64,000 nucleotides of DNA from Bacteroidota bacterium (GTDB taxonomy: Bacteria > Bacteroidota > Bacteroidia > Chitinophagales > BACL12): contig JADKEK010000003.1 in the NCBI GenBank assembly GCA_016718035.1, forward strand, positions 1 to 64,000. Reading direction: 5' to 3'. The position numbers were made by a program, and so were the translations under genes. Within the stretch, counting starts at the first letter, position 1. Each line of letters opens with the position of its first letter. This document shows, in pieces, positions 9,667-19,601 of this stretch. The notes below the pieces were generated by a model. It was not told the origin of the DNA and did not search any database. It worked only from the letters and a program-made list of their open reading frames with translations.

Positions 9667-9705
9667 AGTGGTAACTTCGCAACTTTGTTGCGAAGTTACC
9701 ACTAT
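9667..9705. repeat. Perfect 17-bp inverted repeat at the left part of the AbiE cassette
   Basis: TAGTGGTAACTTCGCAA, a 5-base loop CTTTG, then the exact complement. It has no T tract, so it is a weak candidate for an intrinsic terminator. It lies between the hsdR relic and the AbiE promoter and may be a terminator, part of the inserted element, or an upstream binding site. Confidence 0.7.
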
Positions 9706-9718
9706 TCAAATTTCAAAA

Positions 9719-9763
9719 TGTCCAGTTTTTTTGCTAATAAACTGGACAAATAATCTATCTTTG
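9719..9763 (+). promoter_or_regulatory. abiE promoter with an overlapping operator palindrome
   Basis: A perfect 10-bp inverted repeat (TGTCCAGTTT ... AAACTGGACA, 9719-9748, spacer 10) overlaps a Bacteroidota-type promoter: TTTG at 9730-9733 and the -7 box TATCTTTG at 9756-9763 (consensus TAnnTTTG), spacing 22, with the abiEi ATG 17 bases further on. AbiEi antitoxins are known to repress their own promoter by binding inverted repeats, so this is a good candidate operator. Confidence 0.6.
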
Positions 9764-9779
9764 TATTATAACAATAAGA

Positions 9780-10504
9780 ATGAAAACAGCTGAATACATA
9801 GCATTTACCATAGATAGACTCCCCAATGGCTATGTATTCACCTATGCCGACTTTACTAGGGAGGTGAGCCAAAAAGAAGCGGTAATAAAAGCCTTGAATC
9901 GTATGGTGACTTCAGGCAAGATTGCCAAACTATCTAAAGGCAAATACTACAAACCAGAAAATACACCGTTTGGGAACCTTCAACCCAATCAGGCTCAAGT
10001 AGTAAAAGACCTATTGGAAGAAAACGGAAAAATAACCGGCTATCTCACAGGTTATAGTATTTATAATCATTTAGGCTTAACCACACAGGTAAGTAACACC
10101 ATTCAAATCGGGAAAATCAAATTCGCCCTAATTTTAAAAGAGAACGCTATACAATTACTTTTATAAAACAAAAAAACACCATTACTAAAGAGAATATTCC
10201 TTTGTTGCAGTTACTAGATGCCATTCGCTACATCAAAAAAATACCTGATGCCAGTATAGAAACATCCTGTAAACGATTTTTAGCTATTATCAAAAATTTT
10301 ACGGACAAAGAAATCAATACACTGGTTCGCTTGGCTTTGAAATATCCGCCAGCTACAAGAGCTTTGTTAGGGGCTTTGTTAGAGCAATTGCAGCAAGGCA
10401 GAACAACAGAGGTTATTTTCAAGTCATTGAACCCAATTACCAAGTATAAACTCACAGGTGCTGCAAAAGCATTATCCACCACCGAAAAATGGAACATAGT
10501 ATGA
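9780..10504 (+). pseudogene. abiEi: AbiEi-family type IV antitoxin / DUF6088 regulator, one frameshift
   Basis: The first 110 codons give an N-terminal winged-helix domain (YTYADFTREVSQKEAVIKALNRM-like, with LSKGKYYKP), the usual AbiEi antitoxin start. The frame is lost at the AAAA run 10113-10116. Restoring one A gives a continuous protein through RERYTITFIKQKNTITKENI and LLDAIRYIKKIPDAS to TGA at 10502-10504, about 241 residues in all. The antitoxin opposes the AbiEii nucleotidyltransferase and represses the operon. Its stop overlaps the toxin start as ATGA, typical of coupled toxin-antitoxin genes. If the frameshift is real, the toxin would be left without its antitoxin, which argues for a sequencing indel. 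Confidence 0.8.
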
Positions 10505-11445
10505 AGCTGCACCACGACATAAAATTATTTTCCGACACATTGAGGGCTGCATCACAGCACTTAGATATTAAGTTGGAATTTGTAGAAAAAGATTACTGGA
10601 TAACATTGGTGTTAAGTCGTTTGGCAAAAAGTAAATATATTGATGAATCCGTTTTTAAAGGAGGTACATCGTTATCAAAAGGATACAATCTGATAGAACG
10701 CTTTTCAGAAGATGTGGATATAGCCATCATAAATGACAAGGGGAAAACAGGCAATGAGATAAAAACCATCATCCGAACCATTGAAAAAGAAATTACTCCC
10801 GATTTAACTGAGTTGCAAATGGAAGGTGTAACAAGTAAAGGTTCAAGATTCAGAAAATCTGTTTTTGAATATGTTACCACAGAAAAAGGTAATGCAAATA
10901 ACAAACTAATTGTTGAAATAAACTCGTTTGCTAATCCCTTTCCATATAAAAGACTAACCATTCAAAGTATGGTGTTTGATTTTTTGATGCAAACAAAAAA
11001 TGAAAAATACATTGAGCAATTCAATCTACAATCCTTTGAAGTAAATGTGTTGAGCAAAGAGCAAACGCTATTGGAAAAATTGGTGTCATTAATTCGATTC
11101 TCGTTTAAGGAAAACACTATTGAAAGTATCTCCGAAAAGATAAGACACTTTTATGATTTGTATTATTTAATGAAAAATTCTGAATGTATCGAATTTGTAG
11201 CATCCGATTCGTTTAAGACACAATTTGATACCATTCTGGAACACGATAGAGCTATGTTTGAAGAGCCGTCAGGTTGGCAAACTAAAACGATTTCGGAATC
11301 TCCGTTGGTAAATGATTTTACAAACGTTTGGCAACAACTCAAAGAAAAATATCAAACAGAACTTTCTGCATTAGCATACAGACCAATACCTAATGAAAAT
11401 GATGTTGCAAAATGTTTTGAGGAATTAATAAAAAGAATTGAATGA
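10501..11445 (+). CDS. abiEii: AbiEii/AbiGii-type nucleotidyltransferase toxin
   Basis: About 314 residues from ATG 10501, which overlaps the abiEi stop (ATGA); an in-frame ATG at 10489 would add four residues. The nucleotidyltransferase signature is clear: EKDYWITLVLSRL, then FKGGTSLSKGYNLI (the GG[TS] motif, near residue 55) and RFSEDVDIAI (the DxD-type metal site, near residue 72). Related AbiEii/MenT toxins add nucleotides to RNA such as tRNA ends and stop growth during phage infection. Its own stop TGA (11443-11445) overlaps the hsdR ATG at 11442, so the toxin is coupled on both sides. Intact in this sequence. Confidence 0.88.
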   Translation: MKLHHDIKLFSDTLRAASQHLDIKLEFVEKDYWITLVLSRLAKSKYIDESVFKGGTSLSKGYNLIERFSEDVDIAIINDKGKTGNEIKTIIRTIEKEITPDLTELQMEGVTSKGSRFRKSVFEYVTTEKGNANNKLIVEINSFANPFPYKRLTIQSMVFDFLMQTKNEKYIEQFNLQSFEVNVLSKEQTLLEKLVSLIRFSFKENTIESISEKIRHFYDLYYLMKNSECIEFVASDSFKTQFDTILEHDRAMFEEPSGWQTKTISESPLVNDFTNVWQQLKEKYQTELSALAYRPIPNENDVAKCFEELIKRIE

Positions 11446-14400
11446 AATTCACCGAAGAAAAATTAGAAAAAGCGTTTACAGAGTTGTTGGGGCAAGAAGG
11501 GTTTCCCCACCACTTAGGCATTACGATAACTCGTAAGCCTGACGATGTATTGATTGAAGAAGATTTACAAAACTTTCTGTTAACTCAATACGCAGGGCAA
11601 GGCATTACGGTAAACGAAATTAAATCTATCATTCTTCAACTCAAATCTCTTTCGGCTTCTGACCTTTACGAAAGCAACAAAACATTTTTGAAAATCCTTT
11701 CCGATGGTTTTATATTAAAGCGTGAAACACGAAGTCAGAAAGACATATATATTCAATTAATTGATTATGCAGGACTTAATAAACATCGTCAACCAACAGA
11801 AGACCAACTTATTTCATTAGTAACCGAGGAAGATAAATAATACTTAAAGGATAAAAACATAGATAAGTTCGTTAACAAATTAGAAATTTTAGGAACGGAA
11901 AAACGTATTCCTGACGGCATAGTTTATATCAACGGCTTGCCTTTGGTAGTATTTGAATTTAAAAGTGCCATTCGTGAAGAAGCCACCATTTATGATGCTT
12001 TCAAGCAATTAACTGTTCGTTATCGCAGAGACATTCCCGAACTTTTTAAATACAATGCATTTTGCGTAATCAGTGATGGTGTAAACAACAAATCAGGTTC
12101 GTTCTTTGCCCCATACGAGTTCTTCTATGCCTGGCGAAGAGTAGCAGGTTTGGCAAAAGATGTAGATGGCATTGACAGTATGTTTACACTCATTCAGGGA
12201 ATGTTTCATAAAAACCGTTTGCGTGATATTATTCGCAACTTCATTTACATTCCTGACAGCTCAAAGAAAAACGAAAAAATTGTTTGTCGCTATCCGCAAT
12301 ACTATGCTGCACGGGCATTGTATGACAATATCAAAAAAGCCCAAAAGCCCGAAGGAAACGGAAAAGGCGGTACTTATTTTGGTGCCACCGGTTGCGGAAA
12401 GAGTTTTACGATGCTTTATCTCACAAGGTTGTTGATGAAAAGCGAATATTTTGAAAGCCCAACCATTGTATTAATTACAGATAGAACAGATTTAGATGAC
12501 CAACTTTCAGGGCAATTTACCAATGCCAAAAATTTCATTGGCGATAACACAGTAGTAAGCGTTGAGAGTAGAGCACATTTAAGAGAATTAATTCAAGGCC
12601 GGCAAAGCGGAGGCGTTTTCTTAACTACCATTCATAAGTTTACAGAAGACACCGAACTGCTCACCAATAGAACCAATGTAATTTGCATTTCGGACGAAGC
12701 ACACAGAAGCCAAGTAAACCTAGACCAAAAAGTAAAAGTGACCGAGAAAGGCGTTACCAAAACCTTTGGTTTCGCAAAGTATTTGCACGATTCGTTACCT
12801 AATGCCACATTTGTAGGTTTCACTGGAACTCCAATAGATGCAACGCTTGATGTGTTTGGTAAAGTGGTTGATGCATACACAATGACGGAATCGGTGAAAG
12901 ACGAAATCACTGTGCGGATTGTGTATGAAGGCAGAGCAGCAAAAGTGTTGTTGAATAATTCAAAACTCAAAGAGATTGAAGAATATTACGCTAAGTGTGC
13001 AGAGATAGGAAGCAACGAAAATCAGATTGAACAAAGCAAAAAAGAAATGGCACAGATGTATGCCATAATTGGCGACCCTGACCGCTTAAAAGAAGTTGCC
13101 AACGACTTTGTAAAGCATTATGAAAACAGAATTACGGAAGGTGCAACCGTAAAAGGCAAAGCAATGTTTGTGTGTAGTACTCGTGAAATTGCCTATGAAT
13201 TATATAAAAACATTTTGCAATTGCGACCTGATTGGAACGAAATACGATCTGCCGAAGAAGGTGCAATCCTGACTGACAAAGACAAACGAGAAGTGAAACC
13301 CATTGAACGAATCAAACTCATTGCAACTAGAGGACAAGACGACCCGAAAGAAATGTTTGATTTGTTAGGCACGAAAGAGCAACGCAAAGAACTAGACCGC
13401 CAATTCAAAAACGAAAATTCAAATTTCAAAATTGCCATTGTGGTGGATATGTGGCTCACTGGTTTTGATGTGCCATTCTTGGATAGTATTTACATAGATA
13501 AACCCATTCAACGACACAATTTAATTCAGACCATTTCACGGGTAAACCGCAAATTTGAAGGAAAAAACAAAGGCTTGGTTGTAGATTATATCGGCATTAA
13601 AAATCAAATGAATTTGGCGTTGAAGCAATACAGCGAAGGCGACAAAGACAATTTTGAAGACATTGCAGAATCAATCATAATTGTAAGAAATCATTTAGAC
13701 CTTTTGGCTAAACTGTTTCACACCTTTGACAGTTCAAAGTATTTCAAAGGCACAACCATTCAGCAATTAAACACATTGAATTTAGCTGCCGAATATGTTC
13801 AACAAACCAAAGAGCTTGAAACCCGGTTTATGGCTTTGGTGAAGCGACTGAAAGCCGCTTATGATATATGTGCAGGAAGCGAACAATTAACACAATCCGA
13901 AAGAGATTACACACATTTTTATTTAGCGGTTCGTTCTATTGTTTTCAAACTTACTAAAGGAAATGCACCCGACACAGCACAGATGAACACCAAAGTTCGG
14001 GAAATGATAAAAGAAGCATTACAGAGTGACGGAGTAGAAGAAATTTTCAAACTCAGTGAAGAAGCAGAAACCGAACAAGATATATTTGATGAAGACTATT
14101 TGGCTAAGATTGAGAAAATCAAATTGCCAAACACGAAAATCAAATTGCTTCAACAACTGCTGGCTAAGGTAATTGGAGAAATAAGAAAAGTAAATAAAGT
14201 AAAGGGCATTGACTTTTCAAAGAAAATGCAAGCCTTGGTGGAACGCTACAACAACCGGGACGCACATGACATTTTGAGAAGGGAAGTCTATGAAGAAATG
14301 GCAAACGCCTTGACAAACTTGATTTGGGAAGTTCACAAAGAATTTTCGGCAGGTGACGAATTAGGAATTGATTTTCAGGAAAAAGCATTTTACGACATTC

Positions 14401-14651
14401 TAAAAGAGCTTTGTATAAAATACGACTTCAAATATCCTGACGACAAAATGATTGAACTTGCAAAAGCAGTGAAAGACCTGGTTGACGGACAAGCCAGATT
14501 CCCAGATTGGAACAAACGAGACGATATAAAATCAGCATTAAAAGTTGGTCTCATTCTTTTATTAGATGAGTTTGGCTATCCGCCTGTAGAGCGTGATGAG
14601 GTTTATATAGAAATTTTTGAACAAGCCGAAAATTTTAAAAAAAACAACTAG
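11442..14651 (+). pseudogene. hsdR: Type I restriction endonuclease subunit HsdR, with an in-frame stop at codon 133
   Basis: About 1069 codons read in one frame except for TAA at 11838-11840 (EEDK-stop-YLKDKNIDKF). Domains: N-terminal PD-(D/E)xK nuclease, with EKRIPDGIVYINGLPLVVF then EFK, just after the stop; Walker A GATGCGKS; DEAH-like box ISDEAHRSQ; FTGTPID; motif V/VI region WLTGFDVPFLDS and QTISRVNRKFEGKNKG; C-terminal helical domain. HsdR translocates DNA and cuts far from the target when bound to the M2S core. The first 54 bases duplicate 9538-9591. The stop separates the first 132 codons from the nuclease domain, so restriction would be lost unless it is a sequence error, readthrough, or an internal start makes a shortened chain. 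Confidence 0.88.
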
Positions 14652-14684
14652 AATATTCTTCTTTACCAATCTAACTATTCAACC

Positions 14685-15773
14685 ATGATACATTCAATAA
14701 AAATATTATTAGTTAGATTAAAACGAAATAAATACCCTCTATTTGGAATTTTATTTATTATACTAATTGCATTAATTTCTATTTTTATACTTCCAAAATT
14801 ATTTATAAACTCTAGCCTCGGTAGTCAATACAAACCAACGGGAGGCATAGGCGATACTATAAATGGTATTTCAGCGCCATTTATTGCAATTGCAGCTTCT
14901 ATCCTAACCTTCCTTGCATTTTGGGTTCAATTTCGTTCCAACCAAGAACAAAAAAAACAATTTGCAAAACAAAATCAAGATCAGTTGTTTTTTAAGCTTT
15001 TAGAAAAACAAGAATCGCGAATAGTTAATAGCAGTTTTATTTCTGGTGGTGAAAAATGCAGTAGTTATCAATTACTGGAAACAATTGCCAGTAACTTTAA
15101 AAACAAAATTGCAACCAAACATTTACCTGATTTAACAAGAGATTTAATTATAAATAGACCAACAATACTTGATGACAGCCAAATGTTAAAAATATACAAT
15201 TTATCACCTTCCTTTCCTATAACTTCAAACCCATTAGAAAATATAGACGAGGTAAAATCAAATTTTGTAAAACAATTGACTGGAATGAAATTAGGTGACC
15301 GATATGAATATATTAAATTCTATTTTGGGTCGCCAAACAATGAATCAGCAGCTCAGAAAAATACCTTAATTGAAATCGGATCAGTTTACTTCTACCATAT
15401 TGATTTCAATACTCGCTCACTCATTTATCAAAGTGTTTTTAATGAAGTTGAACAAATTTACGGAAGCTTTCTGGATGGCTACATCCGTGGCTGGGAATTT
15501 ATAGTGCAATTTATTAATGAATCCAACTCAAAATCGTCATATTCAAAATTTCAAATCTCTCAGACATCCAAATATGAATTAATCATTTTATTTTATTATC
15601 TGGCAAGCAATTATGCCAGTAAAGATCTATGTCTCTTTATTGAAGAAAATAATATTCTTAAAAACCTACATTATCATAATAAAGACCTAATCGACCTGCC
15701 TTCTGAAGATATAATATCATCTGAATTGATATATATATTTTCTCAATATCAATCAACAGCCAAAAACAGTTAA
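14685..15773 (+). CDS. Membrane-anchored putative phage abortive infection protein (putAbiC-like)
   Basis: 362 residues, starting 33 bases after hsdR. Two N-terminal membrane segments (about residues 18-38, FGILFIILIALISIFILP, and 60-80, SAPFIAIAASILTFLAFWV) bracket the phrase GGIGDTINGISAPF that marks the putAbiC family. A cytoplasmic domain follows (QFAKQNQDQLFFKLLEKQESR ...), with YIRGWEFIVQFI near residue 265. The family is linked to phage abortive infection by similarity to lactococcal AbiC; mechanism unknown. It closes the defence island. It is AT-rich like its neighbours and intact. Confidence 0.72.
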   Translation: MIHSIKILLVRLKRNKYPLFGILFIILIALISIFILPKLFINSSLGSQYKPTGGIGDTINGISAPFIAIAASILTFLAFWVQFRSNQEQKKQFAKQNQDQLFFKLLEKQESRIVNSSFISGGEKCSSYQLLETIASNFKNKIATKHLPDLTRDLIINRPTILDDSQMLKIYNLSPSFPITSNPLENIDEVKSNFVKQLTGMKLGDRYEYIKFYFGSPNNESAAQKNTLIEIGSVYFYHIDFNTRSLIYQSVFNEVEQIYGSFLDGYIRGWEFIVQFINESNSKSSYSKFQISQTSKYELIILFYYLASNYASKDLCLFIEENNILKNLHYHNKDLIDLPSEDIISSELIYIFSQYQSTAKNS

Positions 15774-16138
15774 ATAAGCTTTACAAAAATAGCTCAATCC
15801 GAGCAAGCGACTGTCTCACAACAAAATTATTCCTTCATACCCCACGGATTTGGAAGTGATACAATTGAAACAATTCCACAATTCCGTTTCAAAATGTCAC
15901 ATGCTTTTGTGGTATTTATTTATTGTGTTTGCAATAACCTAACTCGGAAATCAAAACCCAGCAAAACACAGTTCCACGCATTCACCAATACTAAGTTTAA
16001 AAAACGAAAACGATGTGGGATTATGCCATACTTCACAAGTCTACTCATAAAGTAACGAATGCAACGAAAATTTAAATATTTTCATCTTTTGAAATATGTC
16101 ATAATAGTTATGACATGAATTAGTTTTAAATTTCCACC
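15774..16138. other. Gap without a gene between the defence island and the secreted-protein region
   Basis: 365 bases with short open frames only. The one structured element is the perfect palindrome at 16096-16116, listed separately. No terminator hairpin with a T tract was found after the putAbiC-like gene. Confidence 0.6.
16096..16116. promoter_or_regulatory. Perfect 21-bp palindrome upstream of the BNR-repeat protein
   Basis: ATGTCATAA, spacer TAG, then TTATGACAT: a perfect dyad 22 bases before the start codon. Its place in the 5' untranslated or promoter region suits a dimeric transcription factor site. No factor can be named. Confidence 0.5.
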
Positions 16139-17824
16139 ATGAAAACAATTTTAACTGCTGCCATTGCTTTGGCACTACTGCAGCCTCAGCAACTATTTGC
16201 GCAAACCACCATACGCGCAAATGAACAAAAATTCGAAAATGAAACCATGCAGAGCCCTTACCTGAAAAACAGGTGGGATAATAAAAAAACTTCTGCTCCT
16301 TTTTTTGAGCAACGTATAGTGGAAGGCGATTCCATTATAGTTTCGATTAGAACTATGCAGGTGAATGTGAATGATGCGGCTTCCAATATAGTGGATGATG
16401 CGGCCAATGAACCCAGCATCGCTATTGATATTAACGACACTTTACATATTGCCATCGGATGGCGGCAATTTGATAATATAGCAAGTAATTTCAGACAAGC
16501 AGGTTGGTCGTATTCGTCTGACGGAGGGCTTACATGGAATATGTCCATTATTGATGAAGGCGTTTTTCGCTCAGACCCTGTTTTAGATTACGACCTGCAG
16601 GGCAATTTTTATTATAATAGTCTCACCCCTTACCCCGATTGGGAATGTGATGTATACAAAAGCACAAATGGTGGCGCCACTTGGGATGAGGGCACGTACG
16701 CCTATGGTGGTGATAAACAATGGATGGCCATAGACCGCACTAATGGTGAGGGTAGCGGAAATATTTATGCAATTTGGTCGGCTGATTACAGTGCTTGTAT
16801 ACCGGGAAATTTCACGCGCTCTACTGATGGTAATTTGAGTTATGAATCATGTGAACACGTTGAAGCAGAACCCTATTACGGCATGCCGGCAGTGGATGCA
16901 GATGGTTATTTATATGTTGTTGGTGGCGGCGGTGTTTCCACATTAACTGTAACCCGTTCTTTAAATGCACAAATTCCGGGAGCCACTATTGAATGGGACG
17001 ACCCTGTAAATGTTGACCTGGATGGAAGTTTAAGTGGATGGCAAGATATTAATCCGGAAGGATTGATAGGACAGGCGAATATTGATATTGATCGCTCAGG
17101 CGGACCCGGACATGGCAATATTTATGTTTTAGCTCCTGTAGATCCTTATACCGGTCCAGATGATGCTGATATTAGTTTCGCTAAAAGTACTGATGGCGGA
17201 CTAACATGGTCAGACCCTATTTGGATTAACGATGAAAAAAATGATGGTAATACACATTGGTTTGGTACCATGTCAGTTGCACCAAATGGTAGAATCGATG
17301 TGATTTGGCTCGACACCCGCGACGGTGGTGGTGTTGATTATTCCGCACTTTATTATTGTTATTCTGTTGATCAGGGTGAAACATGGTCGGCAAATATGAA
17401 ATTATCTCCATCATTTGATCCGCATGTCGGTTATCCATCACAAAATAAAATGGGTGATTATTTTGATATGACTTCCGATGATAAGGGTGCACATTTGGCA
17501 TGGGCAAATACATTAAATGGCGAAGAAGATGTGTATTACAGCAGAATATTACTTACAGAAGCAGCTATAGTAAATATTGATGCTACTACAGTTGCTTCAG
17601 TTGCCATAACACCAAATCCGGGTTCAGGCATTTTTCATATTTCAGGTGTTGTTGATGCAAATGAAATTACTGTTGTAAATCTTGTGGGCGATATTATTAT
17701 GACACAAGCGGTGAATGGTTCACAAGCATCAATTGATATTACCAATTTTGCAGATGGTATTTATTTTATAAAAATTGCATTTGGAGATGGACGGTATTAT
17801 ACCAAACGTTTTATTAAGCAATAA
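16139..17824 (+). CDS. Secreted BNR/Asp-box repeat (sialidase-fold) protein with T9SS sorting domain
   Basis: 561 residues. Signal peptide MKTILTAAIALALLQPQQLFAQ. Several Asp-box motifs mark a sialidase-type beta-propeller: SSDGGLTWN, STNGGATWD, STDGGLTWS, SVDQGETWS. The C-terminus is a T9SS type A sorting domain (ITPNPGSGIFHISG ... FADGIYFIKI, ending RFIKQ), so it should cross the outer membrane by T9SS. The catalytic arginine triad of true sialidases cannot be confirmed by eye, so the enzyme activity is open; many such proteins are surface-exposed propellers of unknown ligand. It has its own upstream palindrome and a copy of the hairpin repeat 37 bases after the stop. Confidence 0.85.
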   Translation: MKTILTAAIALALLQPQQLFAQTTIRANEQKFENETMQSPYLKNRWDNKKTSAPFFEQRIVEGDSIIVSIRTMQVNVNDAASNIVDDAANEPSIAIDINDTLHIAIGWRQFDNIASNFRQAGWSYSSDGGLTWNMSIIDEGVFRSDPVLDYDLQGNFYYNSLTPYPDWECDVYKSTNGGATWDEGTYAYGGDKQWMAIDRTNGEGSGNIYAIWSADYSACIPGNFTRSTDGNLSYESCEHVEAEPYYGMPAVDADGYLYVVGGGGVSTLTVTRSLNAQIPGATIEWDDPVNVDLDGSLSGWQDINPEGLIGQANIDIDRSGGPGHGNIYVLAPVDPYTGPDDADISFAKSTDGGLTWSDPIWINDEKNDGNTHWFGTMSVAPNGRIDVIWLDTRDGGGVDYSALYYCYSVDQGETWSANMKLSPSFDPHVGYPSQNKMGDYFDMTSDDKGAHLAWANTLNGEEDVYYSRILLTEAAIVNIDATTVASVAITPNPGSGIFHISGVVDANEITVVNLVGDIIMTQAVNGSQASIDITNFADGIYFIKIAFGDGRYYTKRFIKQ

Positions 17825-17861
17825 AATGTTTTATTTTAATTCAACTATTTGCAATATAAAA

Positions 17862-18044
17862 ACCGGTCAGGAGACCGGGGTGGCGTCTGGAGTTGAAAAC
17901 TCCACGACAATGGGGATAGTGCTACACTTTTTAATTCCGATAATGATGGGGATTATTTTTTTCAATTATAATTTACGTTAATATATTATGCGTCGGACGG
18001 AGTCTTGGAACGATGCTGCTGAATCGGAGATTCATCAGAGCAGG
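17862..18044. repeat. ~185-bp double-hairpin intergenic repeat, copy A
   Basis: Begins with a hairpin (ACCGGTC ... GACCGG), then GTGGCGTCTGGAGTTGAAA closing a second hairpin (GGAGTT/AACTCC), CCACGACAA, an AT-rich middle, and the tail CGATGCTGCTGAATCGGAGA ending GAGCAGG. It sits 37 bases after a stop codon. Related copies are at 18316, 23155, 25118, 28395, 30502, 33429 and 33618. Confidence 0.85.
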
Positions 18045-18089
18045 GTTGAGCTAAACAACTGCAGTAAATACATTTTCTAACTAACCACT

Positions 18090-18240
18090 TTGGGTTTACC
18101 TACCGACCATGTAGAGGTGACATATTTTTAATAACTGATATGAGAGTAGTTAATTAACCCCGGTAGGGGTGACATTATTTTAAAAAATTCATGTGTAAGT
18201 AGTAATCAAACCCCGGTAGGGGTGACATTATTTTTATAAT
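18090..18240. repeat. CCCC-GTA-GGGG dyad repeats, three tandem units
   Basis: Three units about 52 bases apart. Two carry AACCCCGGTAGGGGTGACAT followed by a T/A-rich run; the first is degenerate (GTAGAGGTGACAT). The CCCC/GGGG core is a short dyad. Related units occur at 30718-30800 and 33799-33880, next to copies of the larger repeat. Confidence 0.8.
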
Positions 18241-18315
18241 TTAATGTCAACGCTATTCTGTATCAACATTCTCAAACGCCCTAACACATAGATGAATCCA
18301 ATAATTACAAACTCA

Positions 18316-18460
18316 GGTCAGGAGACCGGGGTGGCGTCTGGAGTTGAAAACTCCACGACAACGGGGATAGTGCTACACTTTTTAATTCCGATAATGGTGG
18401 GAATTATTTTTTATAATTATAATTTGCGTTAATGTGGTGTGCGTTGGATAGGGTCATGGA
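18316..18460. repeat. Double-hairpin intergenic repeat, copy B (lacks the tail), with a gene-free stretch to 18860
   Basis: Same two hairpins and AT-rich middle as copy A, ending after GTTGGATAGGGTCATGG without the CGATGCTGCTG tail. From 18461 to 18860 nothing convincing is seen; the short open frame there (18467-18721) has no recognisable features. Confidence 0.8.
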
Positions 18461-18860
18461 AAGGTAATGAAACCGATATTCATTAAAGCAAATTCATTTG
18501 GCGTACATAAATCACCAATAAACGCATGTATTATTTATCGACTGTATTGTGTAAGTAATTTGTATTTCATCTCACAAAAATTAAATTTTTCCCAATTAAC
18601 GGTTTACCGTGAATTTGATTGTAAATGTTGTTTGTTTGCAACATACGGCTTACATTTGAAAAAAGTAATTATATACTTAGTATACAAACTGCTAATTATA
18701 CCATTGTTTGCATCAATTTAAAATTATCATAAATTGTTGATGTCAATGTAATATCTATTTTAATTGAATACATTTTGGAAAACTCAAGTGCTGTTTAATT
18801 ATGTCACAGTGAAATACCTGTGTTTACGAAGTAATTATTTTAACCCTAAAATTTATAAAC

Positions 18861-19601
18861 ATGGCTTTACTAAAATTAAAATCTATCACCTGCATTAGTC
18901 AGGCTGAATTTTTCACCGATGAATTATTTGTGACATTTAATGGCACAAAAATCAATTTACCGGACATGAATCAAGGAGAAACAAAATCGCTCAACATTGA
19001 ATTTACTTTTCAAGGTTCACAGCAACTAAGTTTGTTTGAAGATGATGGCGACCATTGGTATGATGGTGATGACTTTATCGCAAAACACACCATCAACGAA
19101 ACAACAAATGATTTTACATTGGATTTTGAATCTACCTCCGGTGAGGCAATTGATGCCCATTACACCATAAGTGTTTCAGTTGATTCAGAGCAAGCAACTC
19201 CATCAACCGCCCGCTTACGTCTTAATTCAATTAGTTGTATTGAACAGGCAGAAACATTTACTGATGAATTATATGTTACATTTAATGGCGTAAAACGTGG
19301 TTTACCAAGTATGACTAAAGGAGAGGTTAAAACCCTTAGTGACGAATTTATTTTTGAAGGTTCTCCTGTGCTTAGTTTATTTGAGGACGATGGTAATCAT
19401 TGGTATGACAGTGATGACTTCATTGCAAAACATACCATTACACAATCTGCGCTTAATACAACACTTGAATTTAAAGCCACCGGTGGAAATGGTCATCCAG
19501 GTCATTATTTAATAAGTGTAACTGTTACACCAATGGGTGAATTTGGCTTTGTAAAAAATGTTGCATCCAATTTAATTAAAGATTTAAAACTAAAACCATG
19601 A
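18861..19601 (+). CDS. Protein of two tandem C2-like beta-sandwich domains, function unknown
   Basis: 246 residues, no signal peptide. Two repeats of about 95 residues cover 1-110 and 118-225. Each has L(K/N)SI(T/S)CI, then Q.E.FTDEL(F/Y)VTFNG, and an acidic loop LFEDDG(D/N)HWYD followed by DDFIAKHTI. The two LFEDDG-HWYD loops suggest a Ca-binding beta-sandwich of the C2 type; this is inference. The last 25 residues (FGFVKNVASNLIKDLKLKP) may be a helix. The stop overlaps the start of the next gene (ATGA at 19598-19601), so it is co-translated with a lipoprotein of unknown function. Specific family not recognised. Confidence 0.75.
   Translation: MALLKLKSITCISQAEFFTDELFVTFNGTKINLPDMNQGETKSLNIEFTFQGSQQLSLFEDDGDHWYDGDDFIAKHTINETTNDFTLDFESTSGEAIDAHYTISVSVDSEQATPSTARLRLNSISCIEQAETFTDELYVTFNGVKRGLPSMTKGEVKTLSDEFIFEGSPVLSLFEDDGNHWYDSDDFIAKHTITQSALNTTLEFKATGGNGHPGHYLISVTVTPMGEFGFVKNVASNLIKDLKLKP

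Noticed and set aside
9523..9753. A separate 76-residue gene
   Set aside because: Its first part is the duplicated hsdR start and the remainder runs through a perfect hairpin and the abiE operator; it is a split gene relic.
18467..18721. Open frame of 84 codons in the repeat-rich gap
   Set aside because: No recognisable domain or signal, no neighbour in an operon, composition like the surrounding gap.
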